A DNA stretch of 9,526 nucleotides from Bacillota bacterium (GCA_023392395.1 JAEVZE010000022.1:1-9526), one strand, 5' to 3'. Positions 1 to 5,461 are shown, counted from the stretch's first letter. The notes: generated from the sequence alone by a model not told the origin. Program-made: numbers and translations.

Positions 1-17
1 CCGGGGCGGAGCCCCGG
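1..17 (-). terminator. Probable terminator hairpin downstream of the flavin reductase gene
   Basis: A perfect 7-bp stem, CCGGGGC / GCCCCGG, encloses a GGA loop. It begins 18 bases past the stop codon of the minus-strand flavin reductase gene. The base run that would follow it on the minus strand lies outside the window, so a U-tract cannot be checked. It could instead be a generic GC hairpin of the kind found elsewhere in this window. Confidence 0.5.
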
Positions 18-35
18 TGTTTCCCCTCGTTCCCT

Positions 36-539
36 TCAATCCGTCTCGTAGCAGGCGAGGATCTCGCCGAAGAACATGGTGTGAAGGTCGCCGTGGGGGT
101 AGGCGGTCTTGAGGACGGAAGGGTCCATGCGGCCCTCGGTCATCTCCTGGGTAAGCCGCACCCGGCACTCGAAATGCAGGCCGCACTCGGCCACGATGGG
201 CGCGTCCACCTTGAGCGCGGGCGCGGCGGTCAGGCCGTGGCCGGAGAACTTGTCTACGTCGCGGCCGGAGGCGGTACCGGCGAAGGCCAGCTCGGCCTTG
301 AGGTCGCGGTTGGTGGGCACGCTGACGGTGAAGGCGCAGGAGGAGAGCAGCATGTCGTGGGTATGACGCGACGCTCGGACCACCGCCAGAAACACCGGCC
401 GGTTCCAGAAAAAGCCGATGGCGCCCCAGCCGATGGTCATGGTATTGGGCGTGGACCCGCCGACGGTCAGGAACGCGCCGCCGTGCGACAGCTTTTGCGT
501 GGTGCGGGCCATGGCCTCGGTGTAGAGAATCTCTTTCAT
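36..539 (-). CDS. Flavin reductase family protein (FMN-binding split barrel)
   Basis: This 167-aa protein resembles the flavin reductase-like / flavoredoxin group, which binds FMN in a split beta-barrel and either passes electrons from NAD(P)H to flavin or acts as a small redox protein. Visible family features are the N-terminal stretch with NTMTIGWGAIGFFW (about residues 32-45), then RPVFLAVVRASRHTHDML and FTVSVP (47-75), a GRDVDKF segment (92-98), and the core strand APIVAECGLHFECRV (114-128). A late GDLHTMFFGEI strand (150-160) matches the usual end of the domain. The length fits a single-domain member. I place the start at the ATG at 539-537 because GGAGG at 553-549 is 9 bases upstream; the in-frame TTG at 545 is only 3 bases from it. 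The gene is transcribed alone. Its physiological substrate cannot be read from the sequence. Confidence 0.85.
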   Translation of the reverse strand: MKEILYTEAMARTTQKLSHGGAFLTVGGSTPNTMTIGWGAIGFFWNRPVFLAVVRASRHTHDMLLSSCAFTVSVPTNRDLKAELAFAGTASGRDVDKFSGHGLTAAPALKVDAPIVAECGLHFECRVRLTQEMTEGRMDPSVLKTAYPHGDLHTMFFGEILACYETD

Positions 540-548
540 AAACAAACA

Positions 549-580
549 CCTCCGTTGCGGTCATTATATCGCAACGGAGG
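549..580. promoter_or_regulatory. Perfect 11-bp inverted repeat around the -10 box (operator candidate)
   Basis: CCTCCGTTGCG (549-559) and CGCAACGGAGG (570-580) are exact reverse complements separated by 10 bases. The 10-base spacer holds most of the minus-strand TATAAT box, and the gene-proximal arm contains the Shine-Dalgarno GGAGG of the flavin reductase. This is where a dimeric repressor would block initiation. The same sequence in an RNA reading through from cvpA would fold the ribosome site into a hairpin, or could serve as a weak terminator because TGTTTGTTT follows it on the minus strand. Confidence 0.6.
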
Positions 581-591
581 TAATTTTAGAA
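563..591 (-). promoter_or_regulatory. Promoter of the flavin reductase gene
   Basis: The minus strand carries a perfect TATAAT at 568-563. A weak -35 match (TTCTAA, 591-586) lies 17 bases upstream. Transcription would start near 556, giving a very short leader containing little more than the Shine-Dalgarno site. The -10 is supported by its perfect sequence and its position just before the gene; the -35 is poor, so an activator may be needed. Confidence 0.55.
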
Positions 592-629
592 GAACAATTT
601 GGGCGTTGAAAAATCGCAGGGTTAGCCGC

Positions 630-1373
630 TCAGGCGAGGGCGGGGAAGGCCATGGAGATGATCGTGGAGATCGCGAAGTTGGACGGCAGGCGCTGCGCCA
701 GCGAGGAGGCGTCCAGCAGTGTCTGCACTTCCTTGAAGGGCAGCATCGACAGGATCAGCGGTGCCACGCCCAGTAGCAGCATCACTACGAACACTCCCCG
801 AGCCAGGCCGAACGCGCCGCCGAACAGCCAGTCCAGGTGCTTGAGCAGCGGGAAGCGGAACACGTTGTTCAAAAGGTTCACCACCAGCAGCACCACCACG
901 TAGCACACCACGAAGATCAGGATGAACGCGATCACGTTGATCGCCGCCACCCAGATGGTCTGGCCCAGGTAATCGGCCATCGTGGACAGGTTGAGGCCGG
1001 AGAAGAGCTGGTTTGAGACGTTGTTTTTGAACGCCGTCTCGATCACCTGCGGCAGGTTCAGCTCCTGCAGCGCCTGGTTCAAAAGCGAGGAGCCCGCGCC
1101 CGTTGCGGACACCGCGCTGGCCACCGGCGTCGAAGCGAGCGACGCGGTCTTGAACAGCGAGGACGGATCCAGGTAATAGCTGAGCATACCCATGAATTCC
1201 TTATTGTTCAGCGCCAACTCCGCCAGCCTCGGGAACAGGTTGAGCGCGCCGAACCAGGCCGCGCCGAACCCCACCATCGCCAATCCCGAAGTGATGAAGC
1301 CCTTGTACATGCCCGAGATCACGGACAGCGCCAGAATGGAATACAGGATGACGTCCACGAGGTTGATGCTCAT
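630..1373 (-). CDS. CvpA family membrane protein
   Basis: This 247-aa integral membrane protein is of the CvpA (colicin V production) family. The family signature is at the N-terminus: MSINLVDVILYSILALSV followed by GMYKGF and a second hydrophobic helix through about residue 46. Two further membrane segments follow at about 139-170 (a long run rich in V, I and L) and 185-210 (GGAFGLARGVFVVMLLLG, the conserved C-terminal CvpA helix). The central 50-130 region is hydrophilic and is probably the external loop. The ATG at 1373 is chosen because GGGGAG lies 9 bases upstream and the CvpA homology begins there; the frame upstream overlaps the preceding gene. It is the second gene of an operon, 31 bases after the DUF5711-like stop. 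CvpA proteins are linked to envelope processes, but their molecular role is unsettled. Confidence 0.85.
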   Translation of the reverse strand: MSINLVDVILYSILALSVISGMYKGFITSGLAMVGFGAAWFGALNLFPRLAELALNNKEFMGMLSYYLDPSSLFKTASLASTPVASAVSATGAGSSLLNQALQELNLPQVIETAFKNNVSNQLFSGLNLSTMADYLGQTIWVAAINVIAFILIFVVCYVVVLLVVNLLNNVFRFPLLKHLDWLFGGAFGLARGVFVVMLLLGVAPLILSMLPFKEVQTLLDASSLAQRLPSNFAISTIISMAFPALA

Positions 1374-1404
1374 CTTCGTTGGCTCCCCTTTCGTTTCGGC
1401 CCGT

Positions 1405-2496
1405 TTATCGCAGCAGCGGTACCAGGTATATGACGCCGCCGGAGGAAACGATGGCCTGGTGATCCTTGGTGATGCCCACAACGTCGTCCACCGCGATTGG
1501 CATCTGATAGGTTTCCGGCGTGGTCTGATCCAGCCGGCACATGGAGACGTACTGGGATGTGAACGCGTAGATGCTGTCGTCCCGGGCGAATACGCGGCTG
1601 GACGGGTAGGGCAGGCGCACCGGGTGGTCGGTCTGCCCCTGGATCATGCGCACATCCTGGATCTGTCCGCTCTCCGCCTGGCCCACCGGCACAAAGGCCA
1701 TCAAGGGGTTGTCGGCGTTGTCGTCCAGGTCCATCAGGTACCAGCCGTACACCAGCATGCGGTCGTCCACGATTTCCTGGCCCGTGTAGTCAAAGTCCTT
1801 GATGTGGGTGGTGCCCACCGCCCGGATCTTGGACGACTGGAACAGGACTTCGTAGAGCACCTGTTGGCTGTCCGTGACGGCGCCGGCCAGCATTTTGCCC
1901 GGCTTGTAGGTGGATATGGTACACATGGGCACCGTGCCCTCGGTATCCATGGACATCACCCAGAACAGGCTACCGTTGTAGAAAAACCCAAAATCCAGTA
2001 CCGTTTGGTTGGCTAGCTCAATCCGGTCCACCTGGCGGCCGCCGTGCTCCATGATGAGCATGACGCTGTTGTGCTCTGTGCCCACCTGTGCGGCGGCGTA
2101 CTGCGTATCCAGCCGCGCGTCCAGGATGGTGTCCTCCAGTGTGCCGCTGTACATGGTCGCGCCCTGATCGCTAGAGAGCAGCGAGAGCGTCCTGCTCTGC
2201 CAGGCGGCCACGCCGCCCTTGCCCACCGAGAAGTGCGACCCGCTGCCCGCGGCATAGCTCCAGATCTGCAGCCCCTTGCCGTTCAGCGCGTGCAGCGTGG
2301 TGCCGTCGGAGAAGAGCAGTCCGTCGCTCAGCGGCTCCATTTCCTGACCGGCCCTCGCGGGCAGCGCCGTCTTGGTGCGCAGCGCGCCCGAATTGCTGGA
2401 GACGATCTGGCTGGCGATCAGCCAGGCGAGTACGGAGATCAGCGCGACGACCAGCACCACGGAGACCCAGGAGAGCCGCGCCGTTTTCTTCTGCAT
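1405..2496 (-). CDS. DUF5711-like membrane-anchored protein
   Basis: This 363-aa protein has one N-terminal membrane helix (about residues 9-32, after the basic start MQKKTAR) and a large C-terminal domain that should lie outside the membrane. The exported part has repeated short beta-strand patterns such as GLLFSDGTTLHALNGKGLQIW and SVMLIMEHGGRQVDRIEL, giving the look of a beta-propeller with sensor-like blades. I recognise it as resembling the DUF5711 family of Clostridia; this assignment comes from memory of the family pattern and is tentative. The start at 2496 has GGGGGAGG ending 4 bases upstream, a slightly short spacing. It is the first gene of a two-gene operon with cvpA, so the two products may work together at the membrane. 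No catalytic motif is evident and no enzymatic role is proposed. Confidence 0.75.
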   Translation of the reverse strand: MQKKTARLSWVSVVLVVALISVLAWLIASQIVSSNSGALRTKTALPARAGQEMEPLSDGLLFSDGTTLHALNGKGLQIWSYAAGSGSHFSVGKGGVAAWQSRTLSLLSSDQGATMYSGTLEDTILDARLDTQYAAAQVGTEHNSVMLIMEHGGRQVDRIELANQTVLDFGFFYNGSLFWVMSMDTEGTVPMCTISTYKPGKMLAGAVTDSQQVLYEVLFQSSKIRAVGTTHIKDFDYTGQEIVDDRMLVYGWYLMDLDDNADNPLMAFVPVGQAESGQIQDVRMIQGQTDHPVRLPYPSSRVFARDDSIYAFTSQYVSMCRLDQTTPETYQMPIAVDDVVGITKDHQAIVSSGGVIYLVPLLR

Positions 2497-2527
2497 GAAG
2501 CCTCCCCCATGAAAAACGCCGCAAGGC

Positions 2528-2557
2528 TTGCTTGTTCTATATCATTCATATTATAAT
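2528..2557 (+). promoter_or_regulatory. Possible rightward promoter sharing the same -10 region
   Basis: The sequence ATTATAAT is its own reverse complement, so the plus strand also reads TATAAT at 2552-2557. TTGCTT at 2528-2533 lies 18 bases upstream (3 of 6 matches to TTGACA). If active it would transcribe the hairpin-rich spacer and nagA with a leader of about 355 bases. The -35 match is weak, so this is only a candidate. Confidence 0.3.
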
Positions 2558-2578
2558 GGAATCGGGTTCAGGTTGCAA
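2550..2578 (-). promoter_or_regulatory. Promoter of the DUF5711-cvpA operon
   Basis: The minus strand shows TTGCAA (2578-2573), a 17-base spacer and a perfect TATAAT (2555-2550). Transcription would begin near 2543, giving a leader of about 47 bases before the ATG at 2496. This is one of the two best sigma-A-like promoters in the window. Confidence 0.75.
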
Positions 2579-2592
2579 TGGTGAAGTTTGGC

Positions 2593-2621
2593 TTCCCCAT
2601 GAGTTCATCACTCATGGGGAA
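2593..2621. repeat. Perfect 11-bp stem-loop
   Basis: TTCCCCATGAG (2593-2603) and CTCATGGGGAA (2611-2621) pair perfectly around a 7-base loop. No T-run follows on either strand, so it is not a standard intrinsic terminator. Confidence 0.65.
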
Positions 2622-2642
2622 ACAGGGAACGTAGCCGAACTG

Positions 2643-2670
2643 CTGAAATTCCCGCGGGATTTTCCGGGCG
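2643..2670. repeat. Repeat motif shared with the right edge of the window
   Basis: CTGAAATTCC, eight bases, then TTTCCGGGCG. The same two decamers occur at 9500-9525 with six bases between them. In both copies the middle is a hairpin (AAATTCCCGCGGGATTTT here), so stem ends are conserved while the tip differs, as in dispersed palindromic repeats. Confidence 0.5.
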
Positions 2671-2785
2671 CAATCCGGACGGGCGGTGTTGATTCCCCGT
2701 CGGGCGGGCAAGCGCGCCCTTAGGGGGAATCCATTGGCGCCGGGAAGGAAGCTTCGCCCCAAGGCGAAACATGTCCCTTCGGGAC

Positions 2786-2813
2786 TGAATTTGACGCATA
2801 TGCGTCAAATTCA
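2786..2813. repeat. Perfect 28-bp palindrome
   Basis: The half-site TGAATTTGACGCAT (2786-2799) is followed directly by its exact reverse complement (2800-2813), with no central spacer. It contains TTGACG on both strands. It could be a binding site, a cruciform-forming site or part of a dispersed repeat; its location about 100 bases before nagA does not decide between these. Confidence 0.7.
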
Positions 2814-2840
2814 CCTGGAGCCGGGCAAATGATGAAATGT

Positions 2841-2858
2841 GGAGGGCCGCGGCCCTCC
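2841..2858. repeat. Perfect 18-bp GC-rich palindrome upstream of nagA
   Basis: GGAGGGCCG is followed directly by its reverse complement CGGCCCTCC. It lies about 60 bases before the nagA start. There is no T-run after it, so termination is unlikely. Confidence 0.6.
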
Positions 2859-2916
2859 AGGCCTCCAGAGTATTCGCAGGCGATATATCTCTTTGTACAT
2901 AAAGGGGGGTAACGTC

Positions 2917-4053
2917 ATGATCATTACAAACGCTAGGGTGCTGGTCGGCGGGGACATCCTGAAGTGCACCGACGTACTGATCGAGGACGGCCGCATTGCG
3001 GCGGTCGGGAAGTGCCTGAAGGGCGCAAAAAAAATTGATGCCTGCGGCGCGCTACTCGCGCCCGGGTTTGTAGACCTGCACATCCACGGCTGCGCGGGCG
3101 ACGAGACGATGGACGGCGGAAGCGCAGTGAAGTGCATGGCCGCGTGGCTTCCGCGCACGGGCGTGACCGCGTTTCTGCCCACCACGATGTGCGATTCGCT
3201 GGAGAACACCCGTCAGGCGCTGGCCGCGGTCAAACTCGCGATGGATGAGCCGGAGGGCGCGATCGTCCTGGGCACGCATCTGGAAGGGCCGTTCCTCAAC
3301 GCCTCCCGCAAGGGCGCGCAGCCGGAGCGGTACGTCAAGAATCCTTCGCTGGACGCCTACGCCCGCATCGTGGAGGGCTACGAGGCGCTGCCGCGCGTCC
3401 TGACCGTCGCGCCGGAGGTGGACGGCGCGATGGAACTGATCGAAATCCTGAAGGACAAGCTGGCGCTCAGCGGCGGCCACACCGACGCTACGGCGGAGCA
3501 GTTCCTGGAGGCGGTGGACGCCGGGATCACTCAGGTGACCCACCTGTTCAACGCCATGTCGCCATTCACGCACCGCGCGCCGGGCGTGGCGGGCGCGGCT
3601 CTTTCTGATCCGCGCGTCCGGGTTCAGCTGATCGCGGACCTGGTGCACCTGCACCCGGTGGCACTGAAGGTTGCCTGGCGCTGCAAGGGCGCGGTAGGGT
3701 GCCTCTTGATCACCGACGCGATGGCGGCCACCGGCATGCCGGACGGCGACTACCGGCTGGGCGCGAACCTGGTGCAGGTGCGTTCTTCCGTGGCACGGCT
3801 GGAGAACGGCGCGCTGGCGGGCAGCACGCTGACGATGGACCGCGCGGTGCGCAACATGGTCAAGGCCGTGGGCGTACCGGAGGCGGAAGCGTTGCGCATG
3901 GCGTCCGAATATCCCTGCGACGCCATCGGCGAAAAAGAGCGCGGGCGGATCGAGCCGGGCATGCTGGCGGACCTTGTGCTGCTGGACGGCGATTACACGC
4001 CGCTTCTGACGGTGGCGCGGGGCGAAGTCATCTATCGGGCAGCGGGGTTTTAG
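2917..4053 (+). CDS. nagA: N-acetylglucosamine-6-phosphate deacetylase
   Basis: NagA hydrolyses GlcNAc-6-phosphate to glucosamine-6-phosphate and acetate in the cytoplasm, feeding recycled cell wall or dietary amino sugar into glycolysis or back to wall synthesis. At 378 aa it has the usual length. An amidohydrolase fold is evident: the N-terminal beta cap (ITNARVLV, with IEDGRIAAVG), GFVDLHIHGCAGDE with the HxH pair (H55, H57), HLEGPF (E123, metal ligand in the family), GGHTDAT (H188), THLFNAMSP (H209), DLVHLHP (H244) and LITDAMAATG with the catalytic aspartate D267. All key residues are intact. The start at 2917 is supported by AAGGGGGG ending 7 bases upstream and by homology starting there. 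No nagB or sugar transporter lies beside it, and a terminator follows, so it appears monocistronic. Confidence 0.95.
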   Translation: MIITNARVLVGGDILKCTDVLIEDGRIAAVGKCLKGAKKIDACGALLAPGFVDLHIHGCAGDETMDGGSAVKCMAAWLPRTGVTAFLPTTMCDSLENTRQALAAVKLAMDEPEGAIVLGTHLEGPFLNASRKGAQPERYVKNPSLDAYARIVEGYEALPRVLTVAPEVDGAMELIEILKDKLALSGGHTDATAEQFLEAVDAGITQVTHLFNAMSPFTHRAPGVAGAALSDPRVRVQLIADLVHLHPVALKVAWRCKGAVGCLLITDAMAATGMPDGDYRLGANLVQVRSSVARLENGALAGSTLTMDRAVRNMVKAVGVPEAEALRMASEYPCDAIGEKERGRIEPGMLADLVLLDGDYTPLLTVARGEVIYRAAGF

Positions 4054-4093
4054 AGGGAACATGGAACGCCAAAAGGCGCTGTTCCTGGGTTCT

Positions 4094-4119
4094 AAAAACA
4101 CTCCACTGGAGCGTTTTTT
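4094..4119 (+). terminator. Intrinsic terminator of nagA
   Basis: AAAAAC-A-CTCC (4094-4104), loop ACT, then GGAG-C-GTTTTTT (4108-4119). One A-C mismatch interrupts the stem, and a six-T run closes it. It lies about 40 bases after the nagA stop codon. Confidence 0.8.
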
Positions 4120-4140
4120 GCGGCAGGCCGCACCGAACCC

Positions 4141-4196
4141 GCTTTCCCGCCCAGCGCACTTGAACGAAATCCAATGTATACGCTGGGCGGGGAAGC
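4141..4196. repeat. Long inverted repeat with 16-base arms
   Basis: Arms at 4141-4156 and 4181-4196 are reverse complements except for one T/C difference that becomes a G-U pair on one strand. The conserved core is CCCGCCCAGCG / CGCTGGGCGGG. The 24-base spacer is AT-richer than its surroundings. It lies beyond the nagA terminator, and no T-run follows. Confidence 0.55.
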
Positions 4197-4205
4197 CCTT
4201 TGAAA

Positions 4206-4249
4206 CCCGCCAGGGGGAAATGATTTCCCCTGGACCCCTCACAATGGGA
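4206..4249. repeat. Hairpin module related to 7908-7948
   Basis: The order CCCGC, a hairpin with CCAGGGG / CCCCTGG arms (4210-4233), then ACCCC and ACAATGGGA is matched at 7908-7948 by CCCGC, a CAAGGG / CCCTTG hairpin, ACCCC and ACAAAGGGA. Flanks are conserved while the stems differ by compensating changes, which indicates a dispersed structured repeat. Confidence 0.5.
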
Positions 4250-4281
4250 TGTAATGTCCGCTAGCGCGGACATTTGGGGTC
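4233..4281. repeat. Nested stem-loop
   Basis: An outer pair GACCCC (4233-4238) / GGGGTC (4276-4281) encloses a perfect 9-bp stem AATGTCCGC / GCGGACATT (4253-4261, 4266-4274) with a TAGC loop. From here to the phosphoesterase start there is only a short inverted repeat, TACAAC / GTTGTA at 4319-4339, and no clear promoter. Confidence 0.5.
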
Positions 4282-4356
4282 TGAGTGCGGCGAGAAACAG
4301 GTTTCAAGGCAAACGGTGTACAACGGCGGACGAGTTGTATGGTGAATGGATATCAA

Positions 4357-4372
4357 TGTTTCACGTGAAACA
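4357..4372. other. parS site 1 (ParB/Spo0J binding site)
   Basis: TGTTTCACGTGAAACA is an exact match to the Bacillus subtilis parS consensus, within an 18-bp palindrome (4356-4373). ParB loads here to spread on DNA and recruit SMC, helping origin segregation. The match is perfect over 16 bases and a second copy lies close by, so chance is very unlikely. Function in this organism is inferred. Confidence 0.9.
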
Positions 4373-4393
4373 TCGCCGGAGGAAAATCCGGGT

Positions 4394-5356
4394 ATGTTTC
4401 ACGTGAAACATCAAAGGGAAGGGGGCCGCGGGTTGGACCGAACGCAGGGGAAGGGGAAGAGGCGCTGGCGCATCGTTTTGCTGGTGCTGCTGGCTTTCGT
4501 GCTGCTCGCGAGCTATATGGCGCTGGAGGCCGACGTGGTGCGGGTCGAATACGCCGACGTCTACCTGACCGATCTGCCCGAGGCGTTCAGCGGCACCCGC
4601 ATCCTGTTCCTGTCGGACCTGCACGTGAGCAACCTGTACGCGCCGGACAAGACGGCGGCACTGGTGGAGCAGCTGCAGGCGCTCAAACCCGATCTGCTGC
4701 TGCTGGGCGGCGACTATTCCGCGCTGGACATCGTGGACTACGCCCGCGCGCTGACCGGCGGCACGCCGCTGCCCGAGGCCAAGCGCGTTCTCAGCGCCCG
4801 GCGGGACCAGTTCTTCCTGATGATCCGCTCGTTTCAAGCGCCGCTGGGCAAGTATGCCGTCCCCGGCAATCACGACTACGAGCTGGACGACCTGGACGAC
4901 CTGGACCAGGCGGTGGCGCTGGGCGGCCTGACGCTGCTCCAAAACACCGGAAAGGTGCTCAGCCGGGGCGGGCAGAAGTTGATCCTCTCTGGCCTGGACG
5001 ATTGGAAGGCGGGCGAGCAGGACATCGAAAAGATCGCCTCCGCCGTGCGCGGGAGCGATTGCGTGGTTCTTTTGAGCCACAACCCGGACGCGCTGCCTTC
5101 GGTGGTCAGCCAGCCATCGGTGGACGAGAAGCCCTGGGCCGACCTGGTGCTGTCCGGCCACACCCACGGCGGGCAGGTCGCGCTGTTTGGACAGGGCCTG
5201 TTTGCCAGTTCCATCTACGGCAACCGCTACCTGAGCGGCTGGTACGAGGACGGCGATTCACTCTTATTGGTTTCCAACGGCGTGGGCGGCTACATGCTGC
5301 CGCTCCGGCTGGGTGCGCCGCCCCAGGCACATTTGATCACTCTTTACAAAAAGTGA
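4394..5356 (+). CDS. Membrane-anchored metallophosphoesterase (YkuE-like)
   Basis: A calcineurin-like metallophosphoesterase of 320 aa from the start chosen here. An N-terminal helix (about residues 25-44, after KGKRRWR) anchors it, leaving the catalytic domain outside. The metal-site motifs are complete: SDLH (D75, H77), GGDYS (D107), GNHDYE (N159, H160), LLSHNPD (H229) and GHTHGGQ (H256, H258). The GHTHGGQ ending and overall size fit the YkuE-like group; the substrate is unknown. Start choice is uncertain. ATG 4394 has GGAGG 11 bases upstream. ATG 4346 has no clear ribosome site and would translate parS 1 as VSRET. TTG 4433 has a purine-rich GGGAAGGGGG 7 bases upstream and would leave both parS sites non-coding. 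A short CTGGACGAC repeat follows the GNHD motif (4883-4909). Confidence 0.88.
   Translation: MFHVKHQREGGRGLDRTQGKGKRRWRIVLLVLLAFVLLASYMALEADVVRVEYADVYLTDLPEAFSGTRILFLSDLHVSNLYAPDKTAALVEQLQALKPDLLLLGGDYSALDIVDYARALTGGTPLPEAKRVLSARRDQFFLMIRSFQAPLGKYAVPGNHDYELDDLDDLDQAVALGGLTLLQNTGKVLSRGGQKLILSGLDDWKAGEQDIEKIASAVRGSDCVVLLSHNPDALPSVVSQPSVDEKPWADLVLSGHTHGGQVALFGQGLFASSIYGNRYLSGWYEDGDSLLLVSNGVGGYMLPLRLGAPPQAHLITLYKK
4395..4410. other. parS site 2 (ParB/Spo0J binding site)
   Basis: A second exact TGTTTCACGTGAAACA, in an 18-bp palindrome (4394-4411), 38 bases centre to centre from site 1. Its first bases form the ATG (4394-4396) that I favour as the start of the phosphoesterase gene. Paired sites are expected to nucleate ParB more strongly than one. 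Confidence 0.9.
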
Positions 5357-5378
5357 CACAAGCTACCAAAAACGGCAA

Positions 5379-5412
5379 CAAAAGGCTTGCATTCCGCAGG
5401 CCTTTTGGTTAT
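5379..5412 (+). terminator. Terminator after the phosphoesterase gene, possibly bidirectional
   Basis: CAAAAGGCTTGC (5379-5390) pairs with GCAGGCCTTTTG (5396-5407) with one G-T wobble and an ATTCC loop. The A/T base of the stem supplies the T-run on the plus strand. On the minus strand the stem is followed shortly by TTTTT, so it may also stop transcription from the DUF378 gene. Confidence 0.65.
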
Positions 5413-5437
5413 CATATTGTGTATGAATGTCGGATAT

Positions 5438-5461
5438 CGGCGCGGCGCGTTGGCCGCGCCG
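5438..5461 (-). repeat. GC-rich hairpin downstream of the DUF378 gene
   Basis: CGGCGCGGC (5438-5446) and GCCGCGCCG (5453-5461) form a perfect 9-bp stem with a 6-base loop. It lies 20 bases after the DUF378 stop on the minus strand. No T-run follows, so it could protect the 3' end or aid the terminator at 5379-5407. Confidence 0.5.

Larger units (their letters stand above)
2580..2916. repeat. Hairpin-rich non-coding spacer before nagA
   Basis: No convincing gene is present; the short frames here have no ribosome site or recognisable product. The stretch contains a run of inverted repeats: TTCCCCATGAG / CTCATGGGGAA (2593-2621); AAATTCCCGCGGGATTTT (2646-2663); GATTCCCC / GGGGAATC (2691-2731) with an inner GGGCG / CGCCC; TTCGCC / GGCGAA (2753-2768); GTCCC / GGGAC (2773-2785); a 28-bp palindrome (2786-2813); and an 18-bp palindrome (2841-2858). 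None is followed by a clear U-tract. The density suggests an interspersed structured repeat element rather than ordinary leader DNA. Confidence 0.6.

Noticed and set aside
81..776. A 231-codon plus-strand frame across the flavin reductase and cvpA
   Set aside because: It crosses two clear genes and the promoter between them, and the translation is low-complexity Gly/His/Arg-rich.
2593..2621. Terminator for a transcript entering the nagA region
   Set aside because: The stem is perfect, but neither strand has a T-run after it.
2532..2814. Small open frames on both strands in the hairpin-rich spacer before nagA
   Set aside because: They have no ribosome sites or conserved character, and the sequence is dominated by palindromes.
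2580..2860. CRISPR array or insertion sequence
   Set aside because: The repeats are different palindromes with no regular spacing or identical units, and there is no transposase or cas gene in the window.
2580..2916. Riboswitch or glmS-type ribozyme controlling nagA
   Set aside because: I could not match any conserved aptamer or ribozyme core; the hairpins look like repeat elements.
3052..4242. A 396-codon minus-strand frame opposite nagA
   Set aside because: The plus-strand protein is an unmistakable NagA with all active-site residues; the minus-strand translation is Arg/His/Gln-rich in the manner of antisense shadows in GC-rich DNA.
4361..5167. A 268-codon minus-strand frame opposite the phosphoesterase
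   Set aside because: The sense strand encodes complete metallophosphoesterase motifs; the antisense product has no recognisable domain.
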